Positions 33,196-40,955 of a DNA stretch of 46,721 nt are shown here, piece by piece. Every line of letters begins with the position of its first letter. The first letter of the stretch is position 1. The DNA comes from Candidatus Aenigmatarchaeota archaeon (GTDB lineage Archaea; Aenigmatarchaeota; Aenigmatarchaeia; CG10238-14). The position numbers and the translations under genes were made by a program. Below the pieces are notes generated by a model. That model saw nothing but the letters and a program-made list of their open reading frames with translations, was not told where the DNA came from and did no database searches. The stretch spans positions 1 to 46,721 of the forward strand of contig JASEGC010000002.1 in the NCBI GenBank assembly GCA_030018415.1, in the 5' to 3' direction.

Positions 33196-33426
33196 TTAAA
33201 GCATTTCTTTTATTTTTTCCGAGACGAAATCAACGACTTCCTTTGAGAGTGGGATCGTAAGGGATTTTCTGTATCTCTTTTCTTTGTTCAACATGTAAAA
33301 ACCTCTTGAAAGGGAGATGAATTCATTCTCCCCCTCTGGCGTTTTGGCCTTCTTCCTTGCTACTTCTATGAAATTGCTGTTTCCAAACATTATCTCTTCA
33401 GATTTGATCGTCTCAAATTCAACCAT
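33196..33426 (-). CDS. Conserved archaeal hypothetical protein
   Basis: This 76-aa protein has the pattern IMFGNSNFIEVARKKAKTPE, then NEFISLSRGFY and KRYRKSLTIPLSKEVVDFVS. I recall this arrangement from small archaeal proteins of unknown function. The beta-rich N-terminus plus C-terminal helix would suit a nucleic-acid-binding fold, but that is a guess. A strong Shine-Dalgarno AAAGGAGGT sits 6 bp before ATG 33426, deciding this start over the longer frame from 33465. It converges on the XRE-CBS gene with 1 bp between stops. Confidence 0.72.
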   Translation of the reverse strand: MVEFETIKSEEIMFGNSNFIEVARKKAKTPEGENEFISLSRGFYMLNKEKRYRKSLTIPLSKEVVDFVSEKIKEML

Positions 33427-33505
33427 TCCTATACCTCCTTTGTCTATATTAGAATAGAACGACAAATATATTAGTAATTATAAAAATATTATCGAGAGGA
33501 AAAAT

Positions 33506-33856
33506 ATGGGTATTTTCGATAGGATGAAAGGAGTTTTTGGCAGAAAGAAAAAAGAAGCTATCCCTGCAGAACCTTCTCCTGATTTGGAACCGATCCCTCT
33601 AACAAGGCCAGCTGGGACTCTAACTCCAGAAAGAGAACCATCGCTTCCAAGAGAACCTTTACCACCTAGAGAGCCATTGCCATTAGAACCAACATATAGA
33701 CCTGAAGAAAGAGCAGAAATAACCAACGTTAGGGCAAAACTTGACCTTCTTTTAACTGAAATAGACAGCATTAAAACTCAAAATCAAATGATAAACGAAA
33801 GACTAAAAGCTATAGAGAAAGCTTTAGGAGAGATAAGAGGCATAAGATATTACTAA
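33506..33856 (+). CDS. Pro-rich linker/coiled-coil protein
   Basis: This 116-aa protein starts with a short amphipathic basic segment (MGIFDRMKGVFGRKKKEA). A disordered Pro/Glu linker with repeated REPLP units follows (about residues 20-65), then a C-terminal coiled coil (VRAKLDLLLTEIDSIKTQNQ...AIEKALGEIRG). It looks like a tethering protein with a membrane-surface N-terminus and an oligomerising C-terminus. GAGAGG lies 6 bp before the ATG. Its last 33 bp overlap the 3' end of the convergent surface-protein gene. Function unknown. Confidence 0.7.
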   Translation: MGIFDRMKGVFGRKKKEAIPAEPSPDLEPIPLTRPAGTLTPEREPSLPREPLPPREPLPLEPTYRPEERAEITNVRAKLDLLLTEIDSIKTQNQMINERLKAIEKALGEIRGIRYY

Positions 33857-34336
33857 AATTAAGGTTGCAAGTATCAAGATTTGAATCACACCGAAAAGAG
33901 AGAATTCTTGTAGGATTATCGGTGAACCTGTTCTTATCTCAACACTCGTTATATGATAAACATTCGACTGAGTTTCTGATGTAACGTTGAAAGTTACGTT
34001 GCCGGTATCTATAGGACCTAGAATAGTTATCTTTGCAAAAGTATCACCAGTTTCATTCGTCTTCAACCTTTTGATCTTGTATGATGGCATAGAAACACTT
34101 ATTAAGTGCGGTACTTCGATGCTTTGTTTCCAGGCTTGTTTTGTGTAAGTTATGTTGTAACTGTCATCTTCATCTCCTGTGTTTTGAACATAGATATTGA
34201 CTGATTCTGTTCTACCCACAGTAAAAAGAACTGGAGCTGCCGACCATGCCTTAAAACTTATCGCAGCTTCAACTGTATCGATCATCAAAAAGAAAAGTAT
34301 TAAAGAAAAGAGTATAATTTTATTTTTACTTTCCAT
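33824..34336 (-). CDS. Secreted membrane-anchored beta-sandwich protein
   Basis: This 170-aa protein has a signal peptide (IILFSLILFFLMIDTVEA). A single beta-sandwich-like domain with several N-glycosylation sequons follows (VGRTESVNIYVQNTGDEDDS resembles a CARDB/NEW3-type start). It ends with a C-terminal TM helix (about residues 150-167). It is the last gene of the long minus-strand surface operon, 60 bp after the 679-aa protein. Its 3' end overlaps the convergent coiled-coil gene by 33 bp. Probably extracellular and anchored. Confidence 0.75.
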   Translation of the reverse strand: MESKNKIILFSLILFFLMIDTVEAAISFKAWSAAPVLFTVGRTESVNIYVQNTGDEDDSYNITYTKQAWKQSIEVPHLISVSMPSYKIKRLKTNETGDTFAKITILGPIDTGNVTFNVTSETQSNVYHITSVEIRTGSPIILQEFSLFGVIQILILATLILVISYASYLS

Positions 34337-34396
34337 TTTTTTCCACTCAAGTTATTTTTAAGAAAGGAAAAAAAATAAACCTATCCATTTTCCAAA

Positions 34397-36436
34397 TTAT
34401 TCTTGAGGAGGTCCCACTATCCTTTCTTTTGCTCTCAATAACATTATTGCCCTTTCTTTCTGTCTTTTTCTTTTATACAACACAAACGCGACGATGACCA
34501 AAATGATGAAGAATATCACCATTCCAGGCCAGAACACTAAACCTAACATGATAAACTTTCTTATCTTTAAGATTGGGTCGCATATTTCCTCATAATTTTT
34601 TTCTTCAAGATAAACTTCTGCTAGTTCAAATTGTCTTTCTGGCTTATAGAATGGTGGAATTAAAAATTTTGAAGTGTTGATCGTGTTCAATTCTGTCTTT
34701 ACAGTTATGTCAGTCATGCTCACGACTTTTTTCTCGACCGGAATAACATACTCGAACCAGTTTATAGCATTTTCATAGTTTTCACTCTCATATTCCTTCA
34801 TCCCATTCTCAAATGCTGACTCTGCATCTTCATGGAAAGTTTTTATTATTGTAATATCCAAACACTTTTTGATGAGTAATGCCCTCTCCGCTTCTGATTT
34901 TATTTTCTCCAGTTCCTCCAGCAACAGATCAGCAATCTCTTTAAGATTTCTTCCTATTATTAATGTCAAAATCACGGTATTGCTCTCAACTTTATCAGTA
35001 GCCTTAACCCTCAACTGGTAAACGCCAACGTCTGCACCACGAGGCACATCTATTACTACTAAGTATTTTTCTACATCTCCTGGAAAGATATCTTTCTCTG
35101 ACGGAAACACGCTGATCCATTCTGATGGAATTCCATCGACTAAAATCTTCACTGATTCAACAGTCTCAGTCCCTGTGTTGTTGACTGTCGCGATAAAACT
35201 CGTCTTGTTACTTGTCGTTACAGTTAGTAGCTCATGGGATAAACTCAGTATAAGTTTGTACAATTCCGGAGATGGTAATTCTGGACCTGGAACTGGGCCA
35301 GGACCAGGGGGAGTGGGAGGTGGTGGTGGGCAGGATACGACTTGGAATGTATCGAACGCTTGTGTCAGAGATGAGTTATAGTCCAGCGTTGCTAGAAATA
35401 TATAATTACCTTCTTTCACGGAAGAGGGAAGAGACAAAGAAGAAACTTTAAGAACAGATTCATTGCCCACGAAAACGTTATAATTTTTTTCTTCGTTGTA
35501 CACTGTGTTGTTGATGTCGACTATCTGATAGGTCATGTTGACGTAAACATCATCTTCTGGCAAAATTTTTGTTATGTTTATTCTCGCAGAAACTGTTTCG
35601 CCTAAACAAACCTTTTTTTCTTGAACTTTCACATCAAGGACAAAGTCAACCATCTTAACGGTGATGTTTAGCCTGACATCGACTCTTTGATTGTCCGCGT
35701 AAGCGAAGATAGTTCCGTTATCGTATACGCCTTCTGGTATGAGTGGGAAAACAGTTATGTTCACGTTAGTCGAATTCACCACATCTGGCACTAGATAGAC
35801 CAAATCTGGAGAGAGAGAAACCCATTCTCCTGGTATTCCTGCTGTCGTGTTTAGAGTAACGTTTGTGCTGTTACAAGCATCTTGAAGCCACAGTTGTATA
35901 CCAGAAGGATAGGTCTTTGTTCTACCTGGTGGTATTGTATCGATAATCCAAGCAGGAAATCTATGAAGAGTTCCTATGCCTTTTTTTACTTTAAGCCTGC
36001 ATCTAGAGCTCGTAAAATTCCCATCGTATGAATAATTGCTCTCGACGATGTAATCCCCAGCTTCATCTTTTTCTTGAACAGTATAATTTGTGGTGTAATT
36101 CTTTGTTTCTCCTGCTGAAACGTTCACTTGAGTCCAATCTTGACGGAAGATTTCTTGATTGGTGGTGTTGAGTATTCTGATGTATAGATTACCACTGGCG
36201 TTGAGGTTGCCAACATTATCCAACCTACTCGTAATGTTCACGGTCTGTCCAGGACAATAGCTTGTATATGGACAAACTTCCCCCTCTAACAATAGCGTGA
36301 GGTCCACTTTCAAGAAGGTTACAGTAACGATAATACGCTCTCTTGCCTCTTGAGAGATCCCACTAATCCTTGTTGAACATGAAAGGAATACAAAGGATAA
36401 CAACGTAAATAAAAATAGTAGTCTGTAATTCGCCAT
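34397..36436 (-). CDS. Large anchored surface protein with CARDB/NEW3-type repeats
   Basis: This 679-aa protein has a signal peptide (LLFLFTLLSFVFLSCS), then two to three Ig-like domains with glycosylation sequons (CPGQTVNITSRLDNVGNLNA and similar). A Pro/Gly linker follows (CPPPPPTPPGPGPVPG), then a NEW3-like domain (VNNTGTETVESVKILVDGIP; GADVGVYQLRVKATD). Next is a helical segment with a TPR-like stretch (FENGMKEYESENYENAINWF), and a C-terminal TM and basic tail. It follows cassette copy 1 by 23 bp and is likely co-transcribed. The helical segment near the membrane could bind partner proteins. Confidence 0.82.
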   Translation of the reverse strand: MANYRLLFLFTLLSFVFLSCSTRISGISQEARERIIVTVTFLKVDLTLLLEGEVCPYTSYCPGQTVNITSRLDNVGNLNASGNLYIRILNTTNQEIFRQDWTQVNVSAGETKNYTTNYTVQEKDEAGDYIVESNYSYDGNFTSSRCRLKVKKGIGTLHRFPAWIIDTIPPGRTKTYPSGIQLWLQDACNSTNVTLNTTAGIPGEWVSLSPDLVYLVPDVVNSTNVNITVFPLIPEGVYDNGTIFAYADNQRVDVRLNITVKMVDFVLDVKVQEKKVCLGETVSARINITKILPEDDVYVNMTYQIVDINNTVYNEEKNYNVFVGNESVLKVSSLSLPSSVKEGNYIFLATLDYNSSLTQAFDTFQVVSCPPPPPTPPGPGPVPGPELPSPELYKLILSLSHELLTVTTSNKTSFIATVNNTGTETVESVKILVDGIPSEWISVFPSEKDIFPGDVEKYLVVIDVPRGADVGVYQLRVKATDKVESNTVILTLIIGRNLKEIADLLLEELEKIKSEAERALLIKKCLDITIIKTFHEDAESAFENGMKEYESENYENAINWFEYVIPVEKKVVSMTDITVKTELNTINTSKFLIPPFYKPERQFELAEVYLEEKNYEEICDPILKIRKFIMLGLVFWPGMVIFFIILVIVAFVLYKRKRQKERAIMLLRAKERIVGPPQE

Positions 36437-36459
36437 ACTTTATATTTTGCTTTCCCTAC

Positions 36460-36831
36460 TTATTTTTGTTGAGTCAATCTTGGTTCTTGAGCTGCACTAG
36501 TTCTTTTCACCATCGTCGTCAACAAAAGAATTACTGGTATCACCATGAATCCTGCTAGGTATTGATAGTTCATCTCTGTCCAGCTCTTGAAGAATAGATA
36601 TGTGGATAAAGGTGAGAATATTATCCCTAGGATTGCTGGAAGTTTTGAGCTTTTCAACGAGATGACCGATGTGACCAACAAGACTAGGTTTATTGCTAGA
36701 GCATACCATAGAGAGAGGTTGTATTCCATGATCTTAGCCTCGAACATCCCTGTGTAAAACTTGTATAGCAAGACTAATAACAAGCATAACAGAGCATAAA
36801 TCCAGATGCCGTAAAATTGTGTTTTCTTCAT
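36460..36831 (-). CDS. Cassette protein C, copy 1 (four-TM)
   Basis: This 123-aa integral membrane protein has four predicted helices (FYGIWIYALLCLLLVLLYKF, LWYALAINLVLLVTSVI, LPAILGIIFSPLSTYLFF, LAGFMVIPVILLLTTMV). It is nearly identical to copy 2 (38443-38829) over most of its length, diverging only at both ends. Its ATG overlaps the stop of protein B by 4 bp (ATGA), as in copy 2. Inference: an inner-membrane component of a surface assembly encoded by this cassette. No known family. Confidence 0.8.
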   Translation of the reverse strand: MKKTQFYGIWIYALLCLLLVLLYKFYTGMFEAKIMEYNLSLWYALAINLVLLVTSVISLKSSKLPAILGIIFSPLSTYLFFKSWTEMNYQYLAGFMVIPVILLLTTMVKRTSAAQEPRLTQQK

Positions 36832-37391
36832 TCCTTTCCCCTCTTGTAGAATATTGCAATCGAGATTATCAAAACCAATACAAGTATTGCTAACATCGCG
36901 TTAACGTAAACTGGGAATTCTGCTGTTGCCATGGTTCCGATTCTCAGATTAACGTTAATTCCTAACTGCACAGAGGTGGTTAAAACTCCACCAGCAGTAG
37001 GCATTTCCTTGAATAGAATCTTACCCGTGTAAATTGATTCTGGAACTTCTCTCGGTACTTTGAAAATGACTGTAACATATTGATATGGGCTGGCTAATTC
37101 AGAATGTGCACCTGGTCCTGCTGGTATATCGAATTCTTGAGGATCTAGAGTGATGAACTGTGCTACAGAACCAGAGACGCTACCAACGACATGAATAGGC
37201 TTATTATCAGAATTCAGGACTTGAACGTTACTCGTTATTTCCGTTTCCTTTCCTTTTTCTACTGTTATATCCAGACTTAATGGGCTTATATCCAGGGCTT
37301 TGACTGTTGGCACTAAACAAATGTCTATCAATGTTAAGCATACTATTATTTTTCTAAACAGGGCTAGTTCCTGCATCGACAGCAGTCGCAA
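36828..37391 (-). CDS. Cassette protein B, copy 1 (PapD/DUF916-like, anchored)
   Basis: This 187-aa protein has a signal peptide, then an extracytoplasmic Ig-like domain beginning ISPLSLDITVEKGKETEITS, typical of PapD-like or DUF916-type domains. PYQYVTVIFKVPREVPESIY follows, and a C-terminal TM helix ends FYKRGKE. The start codon lies inside protein A (38-bp overlap in copy 1, 41 bp in copy 2), so coupling is conserved. In Gram-positive WxL systems DUF916 proteins bind surface WxL proteins; a comparable role with protein A is inferred only. Confidence 0.8.
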   Translation of the reverse strand: MRLLSMQELALFRKIIVCLTLIDICLVPTVKALDISPLSLDITVEKGKETEITSNVQVLNSDNKPIHVVGSVSGSVAQFITLDPQEFDIPAGPGAHSELASPYQYVTVIFKVPREVPESIYTGKILFKEMPTAGGVLTTSVQLGINVNLRIGTMATAEFPVYVNAMLAILVLVLIISIAIFYKRGKE

Positions 37392-38424
37392 CTACATCTC
37401 CTCCATACCGTCCTCCGGGTACGACTGGAACACTTATGTTCCAGTAACTATAAACATCAGTCCTGTTGGGTATCATTCCCCAGTTCGCAAAATCTCCTCT
37501 GGTCGAAGTTGCTGGCCTTGTATTGTTTAAAACATGCCAGTATTCTGATCCTGGTGGTTGAGGTCCAGTTGAATTATAATTATTATGCGTTGAGTTAGCG
37601 TACGTTATATTCCAAGATTCTATTATCGTGAGTGGTGGACCTAAACAAGCTCCACTTAGACACGATAAATCAGTGCCGTTTATGTACATATCAACATACA
37701 CGTTCGTCGCTGCCGCAACAGTTATGTTCGTCGGCCATCCTGTGTTTAAGGTAGCGTTTGCCGGAGAACCTGGGCTTACAGCGGCGAAATCTATGGGAGA
37801 AAGAGTCCAAACAATGCCTATTCGTTTTTTAACAGTTGCAGTAGTGTTGTTTGGACCATACCAAGTTTGATTGTTCAATCCTGATGCAGCTAGAGCACTG
37901 TAAGCGTAAATCCATATGTCTCCATTATAAGTGTTGTTGTACTGACCTGCTGGAACATCCAAGTAGAAATAGATACGTGCATAACCGCGAGGTTGTAAAT
38001 TCTGACAGAGAGACTGAAGAGAATTACTGAGCTCTATCAACGTTGGATAATCAGTACAACCCCCATCACAACACGTGTAGTTAACCTTTATCTCGTTGAC
38101 AGGAATCGAATGTATTCCATCACTCATGATAGTGGCATTTATGGATATGTTGTAGTTCACGTTCGTGTTAACTCCAGTAGTCACGTTTAGGAAAGGATTG
38201 TTTTGTTTTGGGTTGTTGTCTGTTCCTGGGGCAACACCATCGCCTACAGTGAAGTTAACTGGAAAGTAAGTGACGATGAGATTATCTAAATTACCCAAGA
38301 CTGTGACATTAGCAGTAGTTTGAGCAGCTCCTGGTACTTGGGCTGTGGTTGTAATTGAATGGTACAATAAAAAGATAATGATACTGATGATTAATAAGAA
38401 CAATACAAAAATTCTCTTATTCAA
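37354..38424 (-). CDS. Cassette protein A, copy 1 (secreted beta protein)
   Basis: This 356-aa protein has a signal peptide and no C-terminal TM. It has two related beta domains rich in N-glycosylation sequons. The first includes VDVPAGQ-like YFYLDVPAGQYNNTYNGDIW. The second begins LSPIDFAAVSPGSPANATL, with GWPTNI, NVYVDMYINGTDLSC and a terminal PGGRYGGDVVATAVDAG. The terminal module recurs at the end of the 1103-aa beta-helix protein. It starts 18 bp after copy 2 of protein C. Probably an exported subunit held by protein B. Confidence 0.8.
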   Translation of the reverse strand: MNKRIFVLFLLIISIIIFLLYHSITTTAQVPGAAQTTANVTVLGNLDNLIVTYFPVNFTVGDGVAPGTDNNPKQNNPFLNVTTGVNTNVNYNISINATIMSDGIHSIPVNEIKVNYTCCDGGCTDYPTLIELSNSLQSLCQNLQPRGYARIYFYLDVPAGQYNNTYNGDIWIYAYSALAASGLNNQTWYGPNNTTATVKKRIGIVWTLSPIDFAAVSPGSPANATLNTGWPTNITVAAATNVYVDMYINGTDLSCLSGACLGPPLTIIESWNITYANSTHNNYNSTGPQPPGSEYWHVLNNTRPATSTRGDFANWGMIPNRTDVYSYWNISVPVVPGGRYGGDVVATAVDAGTSPV

Positions 38425-38442
38425 CTCAACACCATCCTTTTT

Positions 38443-38829
38443 TTACTTAAGAGTTATCTCTTTTTCTTTCTCGATAGGCTGAGTGCTCGTTATGCTAGTT
38501 CTTTTCACCATCGTCGTCAACAAAAGAATTACTGGTATCACCATGAATCCTGCTAGGTATTGATAGTTCATCTCTGTCCAGCTCTTGAAGAATAGATATG
38601 TGGATAGAGGTGAGAATATTATCCCTAGGATTGCTGGAAGTTTTGAGCTTTTCAACGAGATGACCGATGTGACCAACAAGACTAGGTTTATTGCTAGAGC
38701 ATACCATAGAGAGAGGTTGTATTCCATGATCTTAGCCTCGAACATCCCTGTGTAAAACCTGTATATCAGCACTAATACTAAGCACAACAAAGCATAGATC
38801 CAGATGCCGAAGAATTGTGTTTTCTTCAT
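38443..38829 (-). CDS. Cassette protein C, copy 2 (four-TM)
   Basis: This 128-aa paralog of 36460-36831 has the same four-helix topology. DNA from 38495 to 38758 matches copy 1 at 263 of 264 positions, while the flanks are about 80-85% alike and the C-terminal tails differ (SITSTQPIEKEKEITLK here). The 4-bp overlap with the upstream B gene is retained. The mosaic identity points to gene conversion between the two copies rather than a simple recent duplication. Confidence 0.8.
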   Translation of the reverse strand: MKKTQFFGIWIYALLCLVLVLIYRFYTGMFEAKIMEYNLSLWYALAINLVLLVTSVISLKSSKLPAILGIIFSPLSTYLFFKSWTEMNYQYLAGFMVIPVILLLTTMVKRTSITSTQPIEKEKEITLK

Positions 38830-39386
38830 TCCTTTCCCCTCTTGTAGAATATTATTGAAATTATCAGTGATAAGATAAGTATTGCTAGCATCGCGTTAAC
38901 GTAAACTGGAAATTCTGCTGCTGCCATAGTTCCAATAGTCAGTCTCACAGCAACGCCAAGCTGAGCAGCTGTTCCTATCATTCCACCTGCAACAGGCTGT
39001 TGAGTAAACAATATTTCACCAGTATATTTTGTCTCAGGGACTTCTCTGGGTATCTTAAAAGTCACGGTGACATACTGGTATGGTCTGGGATCTGGAGATT
39101 TTAGGCCAGGTCCTGCTGGTAGGTCAAATTCCTGAGGATCGAGAGTTATGAACTGCGCTACAGAACCAGAAACGCTTCCGACAATGTGTATTGGGTTCTC
39201 TGAAGGGTTACTCACTTGAATGTTTTGAACTACTTCTGTTTCCTTTCCTTTTTCTACTTGTATATTTAATTCCAATGGACTTAGACCTAGAGCATAAACT
39301 GTTGGCACTAAACAAATGCCTATCAATACTAGGTATATTACGATTTTATGGTGTTGGATCAGTTCCCGCATCAACAAGTTTTCCAT
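38826..39386 (-). CDS. Cassette protein B, copy 2 (PapD/DUF916-like, anchored)
   Basis: This 186-aa paralog of 36828-37391 has a signal peptide ending near TVYALG, LSPLELNIQVEKGKETEVVQ, a central HIVGSVSGSVAQFITLDPQE identical to copy 1 except for one residue, PREVPETKYTGEILF, and a C-terminal TM ending IIFYKRGKE. The start lies within protein A copy 2 (ATG 39386, or 39371), preserving the out-of-frame overlap seen in copy 1. Predicted to sit outside the membrane, close to proteins A and C. Confidence 0.8.
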   Translation of the reverse strand: MENLLMRELIQHHKIVIYLVLIGICLVPTVYALGLSPLELNIQVEKGKETEVVQNIQVSNPSENPIHIVGSVSGSVAQFITLDPQEFDLPAGPGLKSPDPRPYQYVTVTFKIPREVPETKYTGEILFTQQPVAGGMIGTAAQLGVAVRLTIGTMAAAEFPVYVNAMLAILILSLIISIIFYKRGKE

Positions 39387-40392
39387 TTACAGTCCCCACG
39401 TATGTTCCACCTGGCTGTCCACCAGGTATTGTTATATTCCACCAACTCATTTTGTCAGTCCTGTTGGGTACCATGCCCCAGTTTACAAAGTCACCTTTCG
39501 TTGAGCTGGGTGGTAAGTCATAACTCAGTGTACGTGTAGAATTAGGCCAGTATTGCAAAGCCGTTGCGTTCGAATATGATATGTTAGTAATTCCTATTAT
39601 AAGAGTTGGATTAGTTTGTTCTATCAAATCAGTACCGTTTAAGTAGATGTCTACGTATACATTTGTAGCTGCTCCATTGCTTATATTTCCAGGCCAACCT
39701 GCACCCGGAGTAGCATTATACGGATAGCCTGGGTTTGTTGTTCCGAAACTTATTGGAGTGTCAACCCAGTCCCATTCGATGTATTTTTTTATCGCTGCAG
39801 TAGTGTTGTTTGGACCGTACCAAGTTCGGTTGTTCCAAGCTTGTGAAGAGTTGATGTAAATCCAAATATCGCCATAATAAGTGTTGTTGTACTGACCTGC
39901 TGGTACGTCCAAGTAGAAATAGACATTCGCGCTACCCCATTTGGATATGCCAGGATCATCACACACTTCTACAAGACCGGTTGAAAGAGTTTTTAGTGTT
40001 GGTTTCGGAGCTCCATCGCAAGTAGCATTGACCCTCAAGTTGTTCACAGGTATACTATGTCCTATACCATCTGTTAAGTCAGAAGCATTCATATAGATAG
40101 TGTAATTTACGTTTGTGTCAGTAGTAGTATTAATGGTGATATAAGGTAGATTATCTGCATTCCTTTTTACATTTAAAGCAGTAGCAGGTTGTAAGCCTGA
40201 AGTTCCAGGCACCGTGAAGTTGACTGGATTGTGTATGACTATGATTGCTCCTAAAAATCCAGAAACAGTTACGTTGGCAGTTGTCGACCTGTTCCATGCA
40301 ACTTGAGCCTGCACAGGACTTAAGTCATGATATAACAATAGACCAAAAAAAAGTATAAACAAAAAGCAAACCATTAAGATTAAATTCTTCAT
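39346..40392 (-). CDS. Cassette protein A, copy 2 (secreted beta protein)
   Basis: This 348-aa paralog of 37354-38424 is much more diverged than the B and C copies. Shared signatures are HSIPVN, YFYLDVPAGQYNNTYYGDIW, TWYGPNNTTAAIKK, TPISFGTTNPGYPYNATPGA with GWPGNI, NVYVDIYLNGTDL, NWGMVPNRTD and GGTYVGTVNGKLVDAG. It is the first gene of the minus-strand surface operon. A purine-rich GAGG precedes the ATG and TATA-like sequences lie 30-60 bp upstream. The divergence of A beside conserved B and C suggests A is the exposed, fast-evolving part. Confidence 0.8.
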   Translation of the reverse strand: MKNLILMVCFLFILFFGLLLYHDLSPVQAQVAWNRSTTANVTVSGFLGAIIVIHNPVNFTVPGTSGLQPATALNVKRNADNLPYITINTTTDTNVNYTIYMNASDLTDGIGHSIPVNNLRVNATCDGAPKPTLKTLSTGLVEVCDDPGISKWGSANVYFYLDVPAGQYNNTYYGDIWIYINSSQAWNNRTWYGPNNTTAAIKKYIEWDWVDTPISFGTTNPGYPYNATPGAGWPGNISNGAATNVYVDIYLNGTDLIEQTNPTLIIGITNISYSNATALQYWPNSTRTLSYDLPPSSTKGDFVNWGMVPNRTDKMSWWNITIPGGQPGGTYVGTVNGKLVDAGTDPTP

Positions 40393-40546
40393 CGACTTAC
40401 AGCCTCTTTGTTCTTATGATACTATATTTCATTTCCTGATTTAAGTATCTTCACTCTATTTAAATTGTTATTACCATATCATCGTGAAATCTGAGCAAAA
40501 AAAGAAAAGGATAATACTTAAATACATCCCGCTACAATATAATTTT

Positions 40547-40954
40547 ATGAAGTATAACTTGCTAGTTATATTTGTTATTGTCATATTAGTCATTCTATTC
40601 TTAGTTTCGTTGATAGAGATCATTCCTGCAAGAAGAGGAGAACCAGCCAGGTTGAGCATCGGTTTGAGAAGAGCCCAACCAACTCTTCCTTGTTCTGGTG
40701 ATCTGACAGTAACCTCTCAGCTGACTGAAACTGGAAATTGCAAATTTCAAGCAGATGTTGTTATGAGGAACTGTGAAGGAAAGAGGTTCTACGTCTTCGA
40801 AGGCAGCTCTTGTTCAGGGATATACATTTGCACAAAAGAGATAGAAGAGCCAGAATCCAGATGGAGATGTGTTTGGGAGTATCCAAGAGCTAGTTATACT
40901 TTCACACTCTGTGCTGATGATGCTGCAAAAGATTCTACTATCGTGAGTTGTTGA
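40547..40954 (+). CDS. Membrane-anchored Cys-rich small protein
   Basis: This 135-aa protein starts MKYNLLVIFVIVILVILFLV (signal anchor). An ectodomain with about eight Cys follows (TLPCSGDLTVTSQLTETGNC, VMRNCEGKRFYVFEGSSCSG, YICTKEIEEPESRWRCVWEY, FTLCADDAAKDSTIVSC), probably disulfide-bonded. I choose ATG 40547, since a TATA box (ATACTTAAATAC) lies about 30 bp upstream, rather than 40484. It is the only plus-strand gene in this surface region and converges on the 1103-aa gene with 1 bp between stops. Function unknown. Confidence 0.72.
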   Translation: MKYNLLVIFVIVILVILFLVSLIEIIPARRGEPARLSIGLRRAQPTLPCSGDLTVTSQLTETGNCKFQADVVMRNCEGKRFYVFEGSSCSGIYICTKEIEEPESRWRCVWEYPRASYTFTLCADDAAKDSTIVSC

Positions 40955-40955
40955 C

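Larger units (their letters stand above)
36460..40392 (-). repeat. Tandem duplication of a three-gene surface cassette
   Basis: Two head-to-tail units A-B-C (39346/38826/38443 and 37354/36828/36460) share gene order, strand, the A-B overlap and the 4-bp B-C overlap. The period is about 1998 bp. The segment 36497-36760 equals 38495-38758 with a single mismatch at 36609. Confidence 0.93.

Noticed and set aside
35175-35381. Gly-rich plus-strand ORF
   Set aside because: Antisense of the Pro/Gly linker in the 679-aa surface protein.
36497-36709. 70-aa frame repeated at 38495-38707
   Set aside because: It is an alternative frame inside cassette protein C; its conservation merely reflects the near-identical DNA of the two copies.
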